DNA from: Lachnospiraceae bacterium
GTDB taxonomy: Bacteria; Bacillota; Clostridia; Lachnospirales; Lachnospiraceae
Direction: 5' to 3'
NCBI GenBank assembly: GCA_017445585.1
Contig: JAFSTX010000013.1
Coordinates: forward strand, 1 to 44,498
DNA: 44,498 nt
Made by a program: the position numbers and the translations under genes. Under the pieces are notes generated by a model, which searched no databases, was not told the origin of the DNA, and worked only from the letters and a program-made list of their open reading frames with translations. Positions 31,381 through 41,114 of the stretch are shown one piece after another. Within the stretch, counting starts at the first letter, position 1; the number at the start of each line of letters is the position of its first letter.

Positions 31381-32832
31381 CTATCTCGCGAAAAGTTCTT
31401 CCTTGCGTCTGATCATCTCGTCTATGCGCGATATGTAATCGTCGACTTCCTTTGCGCAGTCGCAGCGCGTGATATTCTTCGGTCCTTTATCGACGTTCTT
31501 TGTGACGGTTCCTGCGCCAAGCGCGACAATCGATTCCGTCTCTTCGATAATGACAATATTATATATGCCTTCTTTGCCGGGTGCCGCGAAACCAACGTTT
31601 TCCAGGCTCCCGGCCATGTTTTTCTGACGGTACAGATAGTAGGGTGCCAGGCCCATCGACTCCGCGCCGCTTACCGCGATCTCCATCATGCGTGCCGACT
31701 CCTCATCCGAATAACCCGGCATGACCGCTCCTGCGGCCTCCATCTTAAGGCGCGACGCGCGCTTTACGGCAAGAGCGTGAACGGTCAGGCTGTCCGGCCG
31801 GAGCGCGGCAAGCGCTTCCATCGTACGCGCCACATCCTCCGCCCGCTCTCCCGGAAGCCCGAGGATGATATCCATGTTGATATTATCAAAGCCCAGTTCT
31901 CTGGCCATCATATATTTTTCCACGATCTCCGCACTGCGGTGGCTCCGTCCGATCAGACGCAGAGAAGCATCGTTCATCGTCTGAGGGTTTATCGAGATCC
32001 TCGTCACCCCGTGATCGCGCATCACCAGCAGCTTTTCCCGCGTAATGCTGTCAGGACGCCCCGCCTCTACGGTAAACTCCCTGACCGGTCCGAAATCGAT
32101 CCGGTCTCTGATCCGCCCGAGAAGTCTGTCCAGATCAGCCGCATCCAGAGACGTCGGCGTGCCTCCTCCGATATACACGCTGTGACACGGGCGCGCGGCA
32201 AAACGGTCCGCCGTCCAGTCCAGCTCGCGGAAAAGCGCATCCAGATAATCGCCGACCCGGTGGCGCCATTTGCTTATGGGATAGGAAGTAAACGAGCAGT
32301 ACAGGCAAGTGGTCGGGCAAAAAGGGATACCGGCGTACAGGCTGTAGCCTCTCTGTCCTCCCGCGGCTGTAATGTCGTTTTCATGGGATTGCTCCGGCGT
32401 CTCCCGCGTTTCATTTCTCAGAGTCCTGATAATCCCAAGCTCCCTCGCGGAAATGCCTGCTGCCAGGGACGCTTTGCCCCCACTGACAAAGTATTCCCTG
32501 CGCATCAGCTCCGCGGCCTCGTCTTCGCTCATACCGCTTTCTATCGCGGCCATAGTCAGCTTTGTGGGACGCACGCCGATCAGGATCCCCCATGGCAGCT
32601 CGCGTCCTGTGCGCTTGCTCAGGTGTGTGTAGAGTTCTTTTCGCAATTCGTTTTTCGCCTTCGTGGGGTCACTCAGGATCTCGCCAAGGTGCAGCACTGT
32701 CTCCTGTTCCGGCGTGGGCGAAGCCGGACAGCCCTCCTCAAACACTATCTCCTTCCCGGGATAAAATGAGCTCACTATCCCCCGCACATCGTAGTCCAGA
32801 TTGTCAAAACCGTCTCTGATTATCCTGATCAT
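31381..32832 (-). CDS. hemZ: Coproporphyrinogen dehydrogenase HemZ-type radical SAM enzyme
   Basis: 483 residues from ATG 32832 (a GTG one codon earlier is possible), with GGAG upstream. After an N-terminal domain with LPWGILIGVRPTKL typical of HemZ, the radical SAM core has the 4Fe-4S motif CPTTCLYCSF, SVYIGGGTPTSL, FTVEAGRPDSI, RISINPQTM and NMDIILGLPGE. HemZ-like proteins are assigned to oxygen-independent coproporphyrinogen III oxidation, though many Clostridia carrying hemZ make no heme and the true substrate is unclear. No other heme gene is present. It has its own promoter. Confidence 0.9.
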   Translation of the reverse strand: MIRIIRDGFDNLDYDVRGIVSSFYPGKEIVFEEGCPASPTPEQETVLHLGEILSDPTKAKNELRKELYTHLSKRTGRELPWGILIGVRPTKLTMAAIESGMSEDEAAELMRREYFVSGGKASLAAGISARELGIIRTLRNETRETPEQSHENDITAAGGQRGYSLYAGIPFCPTTCLYCSFTSYPISKWRHRVGDYLDALFRELDWTADRFAARPCHSVYIGGGTPTSLDAADLDRLLGRIRDRIDFGPVREFTVEAGRPDSITREKLLVMRDHGVTRISINPQTMNDASLRLIGRSHRSAEIVEKYMMARELGFDNINMDIILGLPGERAEDVARTMEALAALRPDSLTVHALAVKRASRLKMEAAGAVMPGYSDEESARMMEIAVSGAESMGLAPYYLYRQKNMAGSLENVGFAAPGKEGIYNIVIIEETESIVALGAGTVTKNVDKGPKNITRCDCAKEVDDYISRIDEMIRRKEELFAR

Positions 32833-32899
32833 CACTGCTGCTCCATATTTTCCTTATCCGGCCGCACCTCTTTGGCTGAGTGTCATCTGCCCGTACACC

Positions 32900-32928
32900 A
32901 TTCTATCCGCTTGCGGCAAAAAACTCAA
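32900..32928 (-). promoter_or_regulatory. Promoter of hemZ
   Basis: TTGAGT (32928-32923), 17 bases, TAGAAT (32905-32900) on the minus strand, 68 bases before the start codon at 32832. Confidence 0.6.
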
Positions 32929-32971
32929 TCGGACCGATTGCGGATTCTGAAAAAAAGCGGCACACATCTGC

Positions 32972-32998
32972 AAAAAGCCGCCCCCTCACAGGGGCGGC
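32972..32998 (-). terminator. Terminator of uraA
   Basis: GCCGCCCC (32998-32991) pairs with GGGGCGGC (32984-32977) and is followed by TTTTTG on the minus strand, 39 bases after the uraA stop. Confidence 0.85.
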
Positions 32999-33036
32999 TG
33001 GTGAAATACTATAGGTAATACTGCACCGATACAATA

Positions 33037-34365
33037 TTACTCCTCGGTCTTCTCACCTTTCTTTCCGGAGAGTACCAGATTGAAGATGATACCGAGGATC
33101 AGAGCGGTAGCGATCGTAGTGATCGTGACCTGTCCGAAGGTCAGGCTCAGGCCGCCGATACCGGCGATGAGGATGACGGAGACCACGAAGAGGTTTCTGT
33201 TGTCCTCAAGGTTGACTTTCTGGACCATCTTAAGACCGGAGACGGCGATGAAGCCGTACAGGGACATGCAGACGCCGCCCATAACGCAGGTCGGGATGGA
33301 GCTCAGGAAAGTCACGAAAGGTCCTACAAAGGAGATCAGCATGGCCAGGCAGGCCGTGGTGATGATGGTGATGACGGAGGCGTTGCCGGTGATGGCGACG
33401 CAGGCGATGGACTCACCGTAAGTGGTATTGGGGCAGCCGCCGAAGAAAGCGCCGGCAAAAGATCCGATGCCGTCGCCCATCAGGGTCCTGTGAAGGCCGG
33501 GATCCTCAAGCAGATCGCGCTCGATGATCGAGGAGATGTTCTTGTGGTCGGCCAGATGCTCGGCAAAGATTACGAAGGAAACAGGCAGGTATGCCACAAC
33601 AAGCTTGAGAATGTAGGTCGCGTCCACATCCTTCACGCCCTTGAGGGCAGTCAGGAAGGTAAACTCGGGAACCTCGATAGCGCTCATGGTCTCGAATCTG
33701 GAGAAATCGCAGATGAGAAGCTCGGGGATATTGGCGGCGGTACCGATCACGGTCAGGATAGCTGCCAGGGCGTAGCCGGCCAGGATACCGATAATGAAGG
33801 GGATAAGCTTCATTGACTTGCTGCCGTATACCGAGCAGACAGTAACGACAAGAAGGGTGACCAGGCCGCAGAGAACTGCTACCAGAGTATGTCCTCCGGC
33901 ATTTGCGGTCTGAAGATCGCCTGCGGCGTTGCTTGCGAGCGAAAGTCCGATGATGGCAACGGTAGGTCCTATGACCTGCGCAGGCATCAGCTTATTGATC
34001 CACTTGACGCCGGCGACTTTGACGATGATCGCAAGAACTACATAGACCAGACCGGCGATGCATGCGCCGATGATCAGTCCGGCATAACCGGCCTCAACAG
34101 ACACAGCGCCCGCAAAGGCAGCGGCCAGAGAGCCGAGGAACGCGAAAGACGATCCAAGGAAAACCGGGCTGCGGCCCTTGGTAAAGAGCACATACACCAG
34201 CGTACCTACGCCTGCGCCAAAGAGCGCTGCCGCGGGAGACATCCCGTTGCCGGTGATCATGGGGACGGCGATCGTGGCGGCCAGGATAGCAAGCAGCTGC
34301 TGGAACGCAAAGATCAGAACCTGTCCGAATCTCGGTTTGTCCTTAATGTCGTAAACCAGTTTCAT
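33037..34365 (-). CDS. uraA: Uracil permease (NCS2 family)
   Basis: 442 residues, AGGAGGG before the start, about 14 hydrophobic segments. NCS2 marks: FGQVLIFAFQQLLAILAATIAVP at the start, SPVFLGSSFAFLG, the QVIGPTVAIIGLSLA segment, AEHLADHKNIS with the substrate-coordinating Glu, and GGCPNTTYGE. These identify the uracil/proton symporter group instead of the xanthine group. It imports uracil across the cytoplasmic membrane. Regulation is by a leader terminator that fits PyrR control. Confidence 0.93.
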   Translation of the reverse strand: MKLVYDIKDKPRFGQVLIFAFQQLLAILAATIAVPMITGNGMSPAAALFGAGVGTLVYVLFTKGRSPVFLGSSFAFLGSLAAAFAGAVSVEAGYAGLIIGACIAGLVYVVLAIIVKVAGVKWINKLMPAQVIGPTVAIIGLSLASNAAGDLQTANAGGHTLVAVLCGLVTLLVVTVCSVYGSKSMKLIPFIIGILAGYALAAILTVIGTAANIPELLICDFSRFETMSAIEVPEFTFLTALKGVKDVDATYILKLVVAYLPVSFVIFAEHLADHKNISSIIERDLLEDPGLHRTLMGDGIGSFAGAFFGGCPNTTYGESIACVAITGNASVITIITTACLAMLISFVGPFVTFLSSIPTCVMGGVCMSLYGFIAVSGLKMVQKVNLEDNRNLFVVSVILIAGIGGLSLTFGQVTITTIATALILGIIFNLVLSGKKGEKTEE

Positions 34366-34439
34366 TTTAAAACCCTCCTGAAAGATTTTTCGGCAAAAGC
34401 CGGTGGGTCGCTGAAAAAAAGTCCGCTGCTCTCCTTCTC

Positions 34440-34470
34440 AAAAAAAAGGCCCTGTCATGATATGACAAGG
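34440..34470 (-). terminator. Leader (attenuator) terminator of uraA
   Basis: CCTTGTCAT (34470-34462), loop ATC, ATGACAGGG (34458-34450), then CC and a run of T (34447 onward). It lies between the promoter and uraA, 75 bases before the ATG, so it must be bypassed for expression. Confidence 0.8.
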
Positions 34471-34520
34471 CATGATAACCGCAGTGAATATTTAGTCAGC
34501 CTTGCCGGTATCTCGTACCG
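34464..34520 (-). promoter_or_regulatory. PyrR-type anti-antiterminator and antiterminator
   Basis: The hairpin CGGTA-CGAGA-TACCG (34520-34506) follows TTTAAAT and carries a loop close to the PyrR binding-loop pattern (NNGNGA). The next bases, GGCAAGGC (34506-34499), can pair with GCCTTGTC (34471-34464), which is the 5' arm of the terminator. The two folds exclude each other, as in PyrR attenuation of Bacillus pyr genes. Assigned to PyrR by fold and by the presence of pyrR nearby. Confidence 0.6.
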
Positions 34521-34550
34521 ATTTAAAGGTAACATGTTGTAACCTTAGTG

Positions 34551-34579
34551 AATATAGCATACCGCGGGCTGTATGTAAA
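34551..34579 (-). promoter_or_regulatory. Promoter of uraA
   Basis: TTTACA (34579-34574), 17 bases, TATATT (34556-34551) on the minus strand. Transcription begins near 34544, giving a leader of about 180 bases. Confidence 0.7.
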
Positions 34580-34620
34580 GTGAAAAATAACTAATTAACT
34601 CATCGGATGATCCAAGGGCT

Positions 34621-35253
34621 TTACGGCGCTGCAGGATTGTATTCGAGCTCGTGTTCGATGCTGGTAAAATCGCCGTGTCCGGGATAGACGACAGTCTCCG
34701 GAGGAAGCTTAAAGAGCACGTCCCGCAGCGAGCGCATGATGGCCGCACTGCTCCCCGTACCGAGATCCGTACGCCCGTAGGATTCAAAGAAAAGCGTGTC
34801 TCCGGCGATCAGCACATCCTCATCCTCAAAATAGAAGCAGCAGCTGCCGACGGTATGTCCGGGAGTGTGCAGCACGCGGAACTTAAGGCCTGCCAGCTCG
34901 CACTCCTCGCCGTCGTCAAAAAGATGATCGGGCTTAAGCGTACGCGGCTCCGCCCAGACGGCGGAGCGGTTATAATATGTGTCTGCGAGTACCTGAGCCT
35001 CGTCCTTATACGCATAAACAGGAGCCCCGGTCAGCTCCCGGAGCTCGGAGGCTCCGTAGAAATGATCGAAATGCCCGTGCGTGAGCAGAATAGCCTTCAT
35101 CGTATAGCCGCGCAGGCGGAACTGGTCCGCGATATACTGCGCGTTGTCCGCCGGATCGACCACGATGCCCTCGTGAGTCTCTTTATTTATCAGAAAATAC
35201 ACGTTTGTGCCGATAGCGCCAAGCACGCGATACTGTACATCAAGTTTTGACAT
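34621..35253 (-). CDS. MBL-fold hydrolase (glyoxalase II-like)
   Basis: 210 residues from the ATG at 35253 with GGAGG 5 bases upstream; the ATG at 35274 lies before this ribosome binding site. Metal-binding motifs of the metallo-beta-lactamase fold: THGHFDHFYG, HTPGHTVGSCCFYF, LIAGDTLFFESYGRTDL and YPGHGDFTSIEHE. The class covers hydroxyacylglutathione hydrolases and related thioesterases of Firmicutes; substrate not known. It begins 27 bases after the stop of the 1922-residue surface protein without a terminator between, so it may share that transcript. Confidence 0.9.
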   Translation of the reverse strand: MSKLDVQYRVLGAIGTNVYFLINKETHEGIVVDPADNAQYIADQFRLRGYTMKAILLTHGHFDHFYGASELRELTGAPVYAYKDEAQVLADTYYNRSAVWAEPRTLKPDHLFDDGEECELAGLKFRVLHTPGHTVGSCCFYFEDEDVLIAGDTLFFESYGRTDLGTGSSAAIMRSLRDVLFKLPPETVVYPGHGDFTSIEHELEYNPAAP

Positions 35254-35280
35254 TTTATCCTCCGGAATATTCATTTTCCG

Positions 35281-38200
35281 CTAATATCTAAACCTGAAGC
35301 CTTTGAGCATCAGGTCCTCGCCGTTGCTCAGATGTACCCAGAGCTCATAGCGGTACTGCCTGCCTTCCTGCAGGCCGAGTGCGGTGATATACGGTACAAA
35401 AGCTGCCAGATCCATGCTGTTCTCGATCAGTCTCTGCGGCTTTGAACTGGAGTACATGCCCCAGCGGTAGGTGGCGGTATGGATCCTCGGGCTGCCCACC
35501 AGCGTTCCGTCCGCATCGTAGATCCTGATATTTGCCGACTGCAGTCTGTACCGCTCCGAGGTGACGATACCGCTCGCCAAGTATAGCTTTCCGAGGTGGG
35601 TATTGTCAACAGACGCCTCTCCGCATACATGGGATCCCTCACCGTACTCCGGCAGTGTCAGAGGAATATAGTAATTTGAGAAAAGATCTTCAAAAGTAAC
35701 CACACCGTAGTTCCACAGATAGTTCGCACGGTATTTGTCTGTCCAGCTGAGGTTCAGATCTCTGCCGAGTCCCGAGGCGTTGCTGTAGGCGCCCTGATGG
35801 GAGCCCGGGGCATTGGCGCCGCCCATGCTGCCGTGCTGCAGGACTACGATCTCGCCATGCTCAGCGTCTACGCTTTCCACCAGCATACAGTGTCCGTAGA
35901 TATAACCGGGGTTCTGCTTGTTCAGATTTCCGGGCGCTGTCCCTGCGAGGATGTCTCCTTTCTGCAGAGCAGCATAGTATTTGAACATCTCGGCCTTTGT
36001 CGCCTCATCATCGAGCGCGCCGATGCTCTTCTCGATAATTGTGCTCGAGTACGCGGTCTCCGTCTTTATGCTGCCGCCCTCGGTATACGTACAGGACAGA
36101 GGCTTCGCGCCTTCCACCACGGGGAAGACCAGGCCGCAGTCATTGGACGGCATCATCCCGCGCACCACGGAGAAACTCACGTCGGCCACTGCGCTGGCAG
36201 CCCAGTAAACAGCGCCGGAGCAGTCATTGCCCATATAAAGATCGATAGTATCAATATTATCATCGCCAGGCACGTCATAAGGCACCGGCAGCCAGTCGGC
36301 AAATTCGTCCAGGATCCCGTCGGAATCATCGTCCGCGAAACCGTCATAGAATCTCTCGATAGATCCCGATGACTGCGTATAAGGCATGCCGACGTAGATC
36401 TTGTCCCTGTCAAAGACCCTGGCCGAGATCAGCTCGCTCTGATGGCTGTAATACACAGTCCTGGAGGGGCTCCAGACCACGGTGGCCATCTCCCACATCC
36501 GGTTCCACACACGGTCTCTGGCGGTCGCGCCAAATATCAGCCGTCCTGTCTGCGCCGCAATCCGGTAGCTCTCCGAAGCCTCGCCGAGGCGCTGCAAATC
36601 CTGCACGACGCTGCCTATCACGGTATCGTCCCACTTACGTTCGATGTAGCTGCGCACACTGTAAGTCACCTCGGCCGTATCGCCTCCGTTCGCTGCGCGC
36701 AGCCTGAATATCCTGCCGTACTGCGTGCTCGTGAGGCCGTCAGTGAGCAGGACAAAGCCTGAGCCCGTATCAAAAGCCCTGACGCCCGGTATGGGCGTCA
36801 CCAGTGAAGCGAGCGCCGCGTCCGAGCAGATATCGATCCAGTTCTCACCATCGTCGGTAAAGGAAAGCGTGACGTGGTCCGTGCCCGCGGCATTCACGGC
36901 AAAGCGCACCCTCACCAGATCCTCCAGCATCAGGCTGGCTCCGGTGACGATGCCGCGCCAGTCATTTCTCGCGTAATCGCCGACGGGTTTTGCGGTACTG
37001 TCGCTCAGGTACTGCCCGACCCATGCCCTGCCTGACGAAGGCAGATGGGCCGTATTGAAACCGGAATAAAGCTGGCAGTCCTCACCGTATCTGAGAACGG
37101 CGGCGAGCAGCGTGCGCATGCTCTCCGAGAGCGCGTCCGTATTGCCTGAAAGTCCTTCTATCACGGCGTCGCAGTATTTTGCGATGCTGTATCCCGAAAG
37201 GAGCGTCCGCTCCGTGCCGCTGTCGTCGATAGTGACGCTGAGCTCTGCAGTGAGCTGGTCGGGAGCGAGAGGCACCGTAATGACACCGCCGGTAACGACG
37301 CCTGAGCCCACGGGCTCCGTGATCCCCCTGAGATATCCCCGGTATGCGCATCCCTCGAGGTCTTCGCCTACATGACATACAAAGTCAAAATTCTCATCTA
37401 TGATCAGCTGTACGCTGACATCGTCCGGAGTCAGGCCATCGCCCGCGCCGTAATATGCGCTGCCGGGTATGGCTTCATCACGGGTCAGGATATATCTGCC
37501 GCCGTCCTGCGTGATCACTGCGGGACCCAGAACATACCCGCCTATCTCATCACCGGCAGGGATAGTGACTGTGATCTGCGCACCTGCGCCGAGATTCTCA
37601 CCCTGGATCGCGAGTGCAGCCTTCTCCGCGCTGCCGCCGGGCTGCTGTGAATACCAGGAGGTCTCATTCTTTGTCAGACGCACGCTCGCACGGGTATCTC
37701 CGCTGACTCTGGCCAGGGCATTCATCTGCACCTCCCAGAGGTCACACGCGGCATCCACCACTACGGTATTTGCTTCAGGGATCACGGTATCCTTCAGGCT
37801 GACGGTACCGCAGGCTCTGATAGAATCACCGTTCCCGCTCATGCGGATCACGGCTCCGTCCAGCATTGCAAAACCTCTCTCGCACACTTCTATGAGAGCA
37901 GCGCCCTCCGCCAGCGTAAGATCCTCCGCAGACAGCGTGCCTGCGATACTGACCGCGCCGCGGCTGCCCACGGTGATGAGCGATCTGTCTATATCGTTTC
38001 CTTTAAAAGTATTGTCTCCGACGGACACGCTGCCGCCGTAGAGTTCGGTACCGGAGCCCGCCACATAGAGCGCACTTCCGCGGGGCTCTTCATCCGAGCC
38101 TGAGCTGACTGCACAGCAGCCGTCGAACGTATTGCCGGACACGGTCAGCTCCGCGCCGAAGGCAGCGCACAGACCGCCTCCGAGGAGAGCGCTGCATCGG

Positions 38201-41049
38201 GTATATGTACTGCCGTCTGCATAAGAGCCCTCAGCCGGGGTGACAAAATACGCGCCGCCGCCGTATGAAGCCGCGCTGCAGCCGGTAAAGGTGCAGTCGT
38301 CCAGGTATCCTGCCCCGGTCCCGGTAATGCACACGGCGCCGCCGGATACCTGCGAAGCGCAGTCCGTAAAGCTGCTGCCGCTCACCGAGATGCTGCCTGC
38401 GCCGGCCTTATAGAAAGCGCCGCCGCTGCCGTTGGAAACGCATCCGTCAAAGACGCAGTTCCTGACGGTCTTCTCTCCCGCGCCGTTAAAATATATCGCA
38501 CCGCCCGGATTCGTCGCGGAGCAGCCTGTAAAAGTACATCCGTCCAGAGTCACGGAGCCGGCTCCGTTAACATAGATCGCGGCGCCGCCGCTGGAGGAGG
38601 TGACGTTATTATTATCAAAAGTGCAGTTTTTGAACTCGAACCGAGCCTGGCCCTGCACTACTACCATATGGCCGTAATTATCGTTGTTTGCAAAACCGGT
38701 AAAGCGCAGCCCCTCTGCGCTGATATACGCTGACTGAGAGGATGAAGCCGAAGTAAAAAGCAGCGACTGCGCCAGAGTACCCCTGCCGTCAAAACCGCCC
38801 TCACTCCTGTTGTTTACCATGACGAGATGCCCGCTTGCGGTACGCAGCGCACCGTTCAGAGCATTCGCGGAGAAGCTGATGTAATGGCCGTTAAAGCAGA
38901 GGTCAAGCTGTTTGCCGGAAGGCACCGTATGTCCCGTGGTCACGGTCACGTCGCCTATGAGATACCAGCCGTCCACGCCGGGCTCGGTCGGATTCTGCAG
39001 GGGCAGCGTGGTCAGGCTCATGTGGGGAGCGTAGACCTTGCCGTTGTAATACAGGTTGCCGTATTCCTGTTCGTCGACCACGAGGTCGCTGCCCGAGACG
39101 ACGATCTGTTTCGTGATATCTCCGGTCCAGGTGTAGGTGCCGAGGACCTCGCCGGCAGTCACCGCCGCGACGCGCTCAGGCACGCTTTCGGCTGTGAAGC
39201 CAACGCTGCTGAATGCGGTGTCATTTTCTATCTCTGTCACGGCTCCGTCCGCCAGATACAGGTCTGCCATAGCTGCGGGGCTGGCGCTGTTGAAATTGCC
39301 CGTGATCACATTAGTTCCGGAGAGCGTAAGTCCGGAACCCTCGCAGATGAGCGCGCCGGCAGGCGCAGAGGCGGACAGATCGGTATTGGACCTGATCGAT
39401 GCGCCTCGCAGAGTGAGCGCGGCGCCGTAAGCTTTGTATATAGCGGAGCCTTTCGCGGCGCGGTTTCCTGTAAATGAGCAGTCCTCCATCAGATATTCAC
39501 CGCTGCCGGTGAGAGTGACAGGTGCGAGAGAGGAGCTGCCCGAGCCGCTGACAGTGCAGCCGCTGACAGTCACTGACTTCATGTAAAGGGCCGTGCTGCC
39601 CTCCATGCCGATCGCACAGCCCGCCGCCGAGGCTGCAATACCGCTGACGGTAAGATCCCTGAGCGATATGGACGGATGCCCGCCGGTACCCGCCGCGCGG
39701 ATCATCGGAGCCGTACGCACTATGGACTGACCCGAGGTGAAACCACCGCCTTCGCCGATCACGGAGAGCTTCATATCGGTGCCTCCGTCCACCGCAAAGG
39801 CAGCCGCGTCAGCAGATGCGGCGGCAACTTTATACCCCTTGAGTCGCAGGTACAGGTCTCCGTTCAGTGCGGTCTCCGTATCAAATGTGACGTCTCCCGT
39901 CAGATACCAGTATCCTGATGAGGGCAGACTGCCGCTTGCCGCATAGGGCTGCAGCCTGCAGAGCTTTCCGTCCGCCATCTCCAGGAGACTCGCAGCGTCA
40001 CGGTCCCAGATGAACTCGCCGGCAAACTCTCCTGCGACATCAGCCACGACTCCGTCGGGAGCCTTGGCAAAAGAGATGCCCACGCGTGAAAGCTCCGAGG
40101 CGTTCTCTATGGTGAACTTCGCTCCGGCATCGCCGTTCTGGATCGTAAGGTTCGCTATCTTTCTGCCTGCGCCGTCGGTATTGGCGCTGATCACGTTTTT
40201 GCCGCGGAGAGTCAGCCCTCCCGCGATCATATATACGGCGCCGGTATAGGCTCCGGTCGCCGTGGTGGAATTGCCCGTTACGGTACAGTCCTCCATCACC
40301 AGCGCATCTACGGTACTTAACGCATAGATCGCCGAAGCGTTCTTGCCCCTGCAGCCGGTGATGGTGCAGCCGGTCAGCTCCGCATGCACGCCACGTCCCA
40401 TGAAAATGGCGCCGCCGTCGTTGTTCGATGCGGTAGGTACGCATGTATTATCGGAAAAAGTCACATTCGTGGCCGTAAGTGTCGTGATCAGCCCGCCTTC
40501 ATAGTCCGATGCGGGTATGCTGGGGGCATAGATGGCGCCGCCGGCTTTGGAGACGAGATTACCGCTGAAAGTCACATTCGATGCGTACAGCTTCGATCCC
40601 GCAAAGAGATAGATCGCGCCGCCGACCTCGGTATTGCCGCCCGTCAGCCTGCCGGGGGTATCGCTGCAGTCAGTGAGAGTCAGACTTCCTCCCTTTCTGA
40701 CGAGAAAGATCCCCCAGTTCTCACCCGCGGTGATCGTATGTCCGTTAAGACAGATGGCCACATCGGCGGTGATCTCCACCTCCGCGGTCAGGTTCACATC
40801 GCAGGTCAGATAGTATCTGCCCGCGGACTTGGGCAGATCGCCGGAATCAGTCCAGGCATTCCATTCCGCGGCAGTATGGTCACAGCCCGCTCCCTCTCCG
40901 CTCCCGCAGAGGCAGTGGAGATGTGAAGAAGCATCCGTCGGCTCAGGATCCGCGAGCACGGTCCTCTCCGGCAGATATGTCATGATCACGGTCAAAGCCA
41001 CCATCGCAGCAAATAGTTTCCTGATCCTTATGCGGGCTTCTTTTTTCAT
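35281..41049 (-). CDS. Giant secreted beta-helix protein with NlpC/P60-like domain (1922 aa)
   Basis: 1922 residues; a signal peptide (KLFAAMVALTVIMTYLP ... VLADPEP) is followed by a Cys-rich CLCGSGEGAGC patch and the WNAW ... LP ... YYLT.DV ... CLNGH module. Residues from about 120 to 1150 are Pmp-like beta-helix turns with many GGAIY/GGAFY and FTGC/FSGN repeats, Cys unusually frequent. Three further YYLT-like or WYL(I/T)GDV modules divide it. A module like the C-termini of the proteins at 15511 and 41198 lies near 1240-1500 (TYSVRSYIERKWDD). Near 1540-1830 is an NlpC/P60-like domain: GMPYTQ, MGNDCSGAVYW with Cys1610, YGHCMLV with His1720, YIPLTLPEY. A beta-rich tail ends GFRFRY. A cell-wall peptidase or amidase on a stalk is the likely reading. 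No LPXTG. Confidence 0.9.
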   Translation of the reverse strand: MKKEARIRIRKLFAAMVALTVIMTYLPERTVLADPEPTDASSHLHCLCGSGEGAGCDHTAAEWNAWTDSGDLPKSAGRYYLTCDVNLTAEVEITADVAICLNGHTITAGENWGIFLVRKGGSLTLTDCSDTPGRLTGGNTEVGGAIYLFAGSKLYASNVTFSGNLVSKAGGAIYAPSIPASDYEGGLITTLTATNVTFSDNTCVPTASNNDGGAIFMGRGVHAELTGCTITGCRGKNASAIYALSTVDALVMEDCTVTGNSTTATGAYTGAVYMIAGGLTLRGKNVISANTDGAGRKIANLTIQNGDAGAKFTIENASELSRVGISFAKAPDGVVADVAGEFAGEFIWDRDAASLLEMADGKLCRLQPYAASGSLPSSGYWYLTGDVTFDTETALNGDLYLRLKGYKVAAASADAAAFAVDGGTDMKLSVIGEGGGFTSGQSIVRTAPMIRAAGTGGHPSISLRDLTVSGIAASAAGCAIGMEGSTALYMKSVTVSGCTVSGSGSSSLAPVTLTGSGEYLMEDCSFTGNRAAKGSAIYKAYGAALTLRGASIRSNTDLSASAPAGALICEGSGLTLSGTNVITGNFNSASPAAMADLYLADGAVTEIENDTAFSSVGFTAESVPERVAAVTAGEVLGTYTWTGDITKQIVVSGSDLVVDEQEYGNLYYNGKVYAPHMSLTTLPLQNPTEPGVDGWYLIGDVTVTTGHTVPSGKQLDLCFNGHYISFSANALNGALRTASGHLVMVNNRSEGGFDGRGTLAQSLLFTSASSSQSAYISAEGLRFTGFANNDNYGHMVVVQGQARFEFKNCTFDNNNVTSSSGGAAIYVNGAGSVTLDGCTFTGCSATNPGGAIYFNGAGEKTVRNCVFDGCVSNGSGGAFYKAGAGSISVSGSSFTDCASQVSGGAVCITGTGAGYLDDCTFTGCSAASYGGGAYFVTPAEGSYADGSTYTRCSALLGGGLCAAFGAELTVSGNTFDGCCAVSSGSDEEPRGSALYVAGSGTELYGGSVSVGDNTFKGNDIDRSLITVGSRGAVSIAGTLSAEDLTLAEGAALIEVCERGFAMLDGAVIRMSGNGDSIRACGTVSLKDTVIPEANTVVVDAACDLWEVQMNALARVSGDTRASVRLTKNETSWYSQQPGGSAEKAALAIQGENLGAGAQITVTIPAGDEIGGYVLGPAVITQDGGRYILTRDEAIPGSAYYGAGDGLTPDDVSVQLIIDENFDFVCHVGEDLEGCAYRGYLRGITEPVGSGVVTGGVITVPLAPDQLTAELSVTIDDSGTERTLLSGYSIAKYCDAVIEGLSGNTDALSESMRTLLAAVLRYGEDCQLYSGFNTAHLPSSGRAWVGQYLSDSTAKPVGDYARNDWRGIVTGASLMLEDLVRVRFAVNAAGTDHVTLSFTDDGENWIDICSDAALASLVTPIPGVRAFDTGSGFVLLTDGLTSTQYGRIFRLRAANGGDTAEVTYSVRSYIERKWDDTVIGSVVQDLQRLGEASESYRIAAQTGRLIFGATARDRVWNRMWEMATVVWSPSRTVYYSHQSELISARVFDRDKIYVGMPYTQSSGSIERFYDGFADDDSDGILDEFADWLPVPYDVPGDDNIDTIDLYMGNDCSGAVYWAASAVADVSFSVVRGMMPSNDCGLVFPVVEGAKPLSCTYTEGGSIKTETAYSSTIIEKSIGALDDEATKAEMFKYYAALQKGDILAGTAPGNLNKQNPGYIYGHCMLVESVDAEHGEIVVLQHGSMGGANAPGSHQGAYSNASGLGRDLNLSWTDKYRANYLWNYGVVTFEDLFSNYYIPLTLPEYGEGSHVCGEASVDNTHLGKLYLASGIVTSERYRLQSANIRIYDADGTLVGSPRIHTATYRWGMYSSSKPQRLIENSMDLAAFVPYITALGLQEGRQYRYELWVHLSNGEDLMLKGFRFRY

Positions 41050-41114
41050 ACAGATACCTTCCCTGCACGCCGTTTCCGTCTCTGGTCAGGCGCGCTGTTT
41101 TTTCATTTATACAA

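Noticed and set aside
35281-41049. CRISPR-like or tandem DNA repeats inside the giant gene
   Set aside because: The repetition is at protein level (GGAIY and FTGC turns) with variable DNA and spacing; no identical spaced repeats were seen anywhere in the window.
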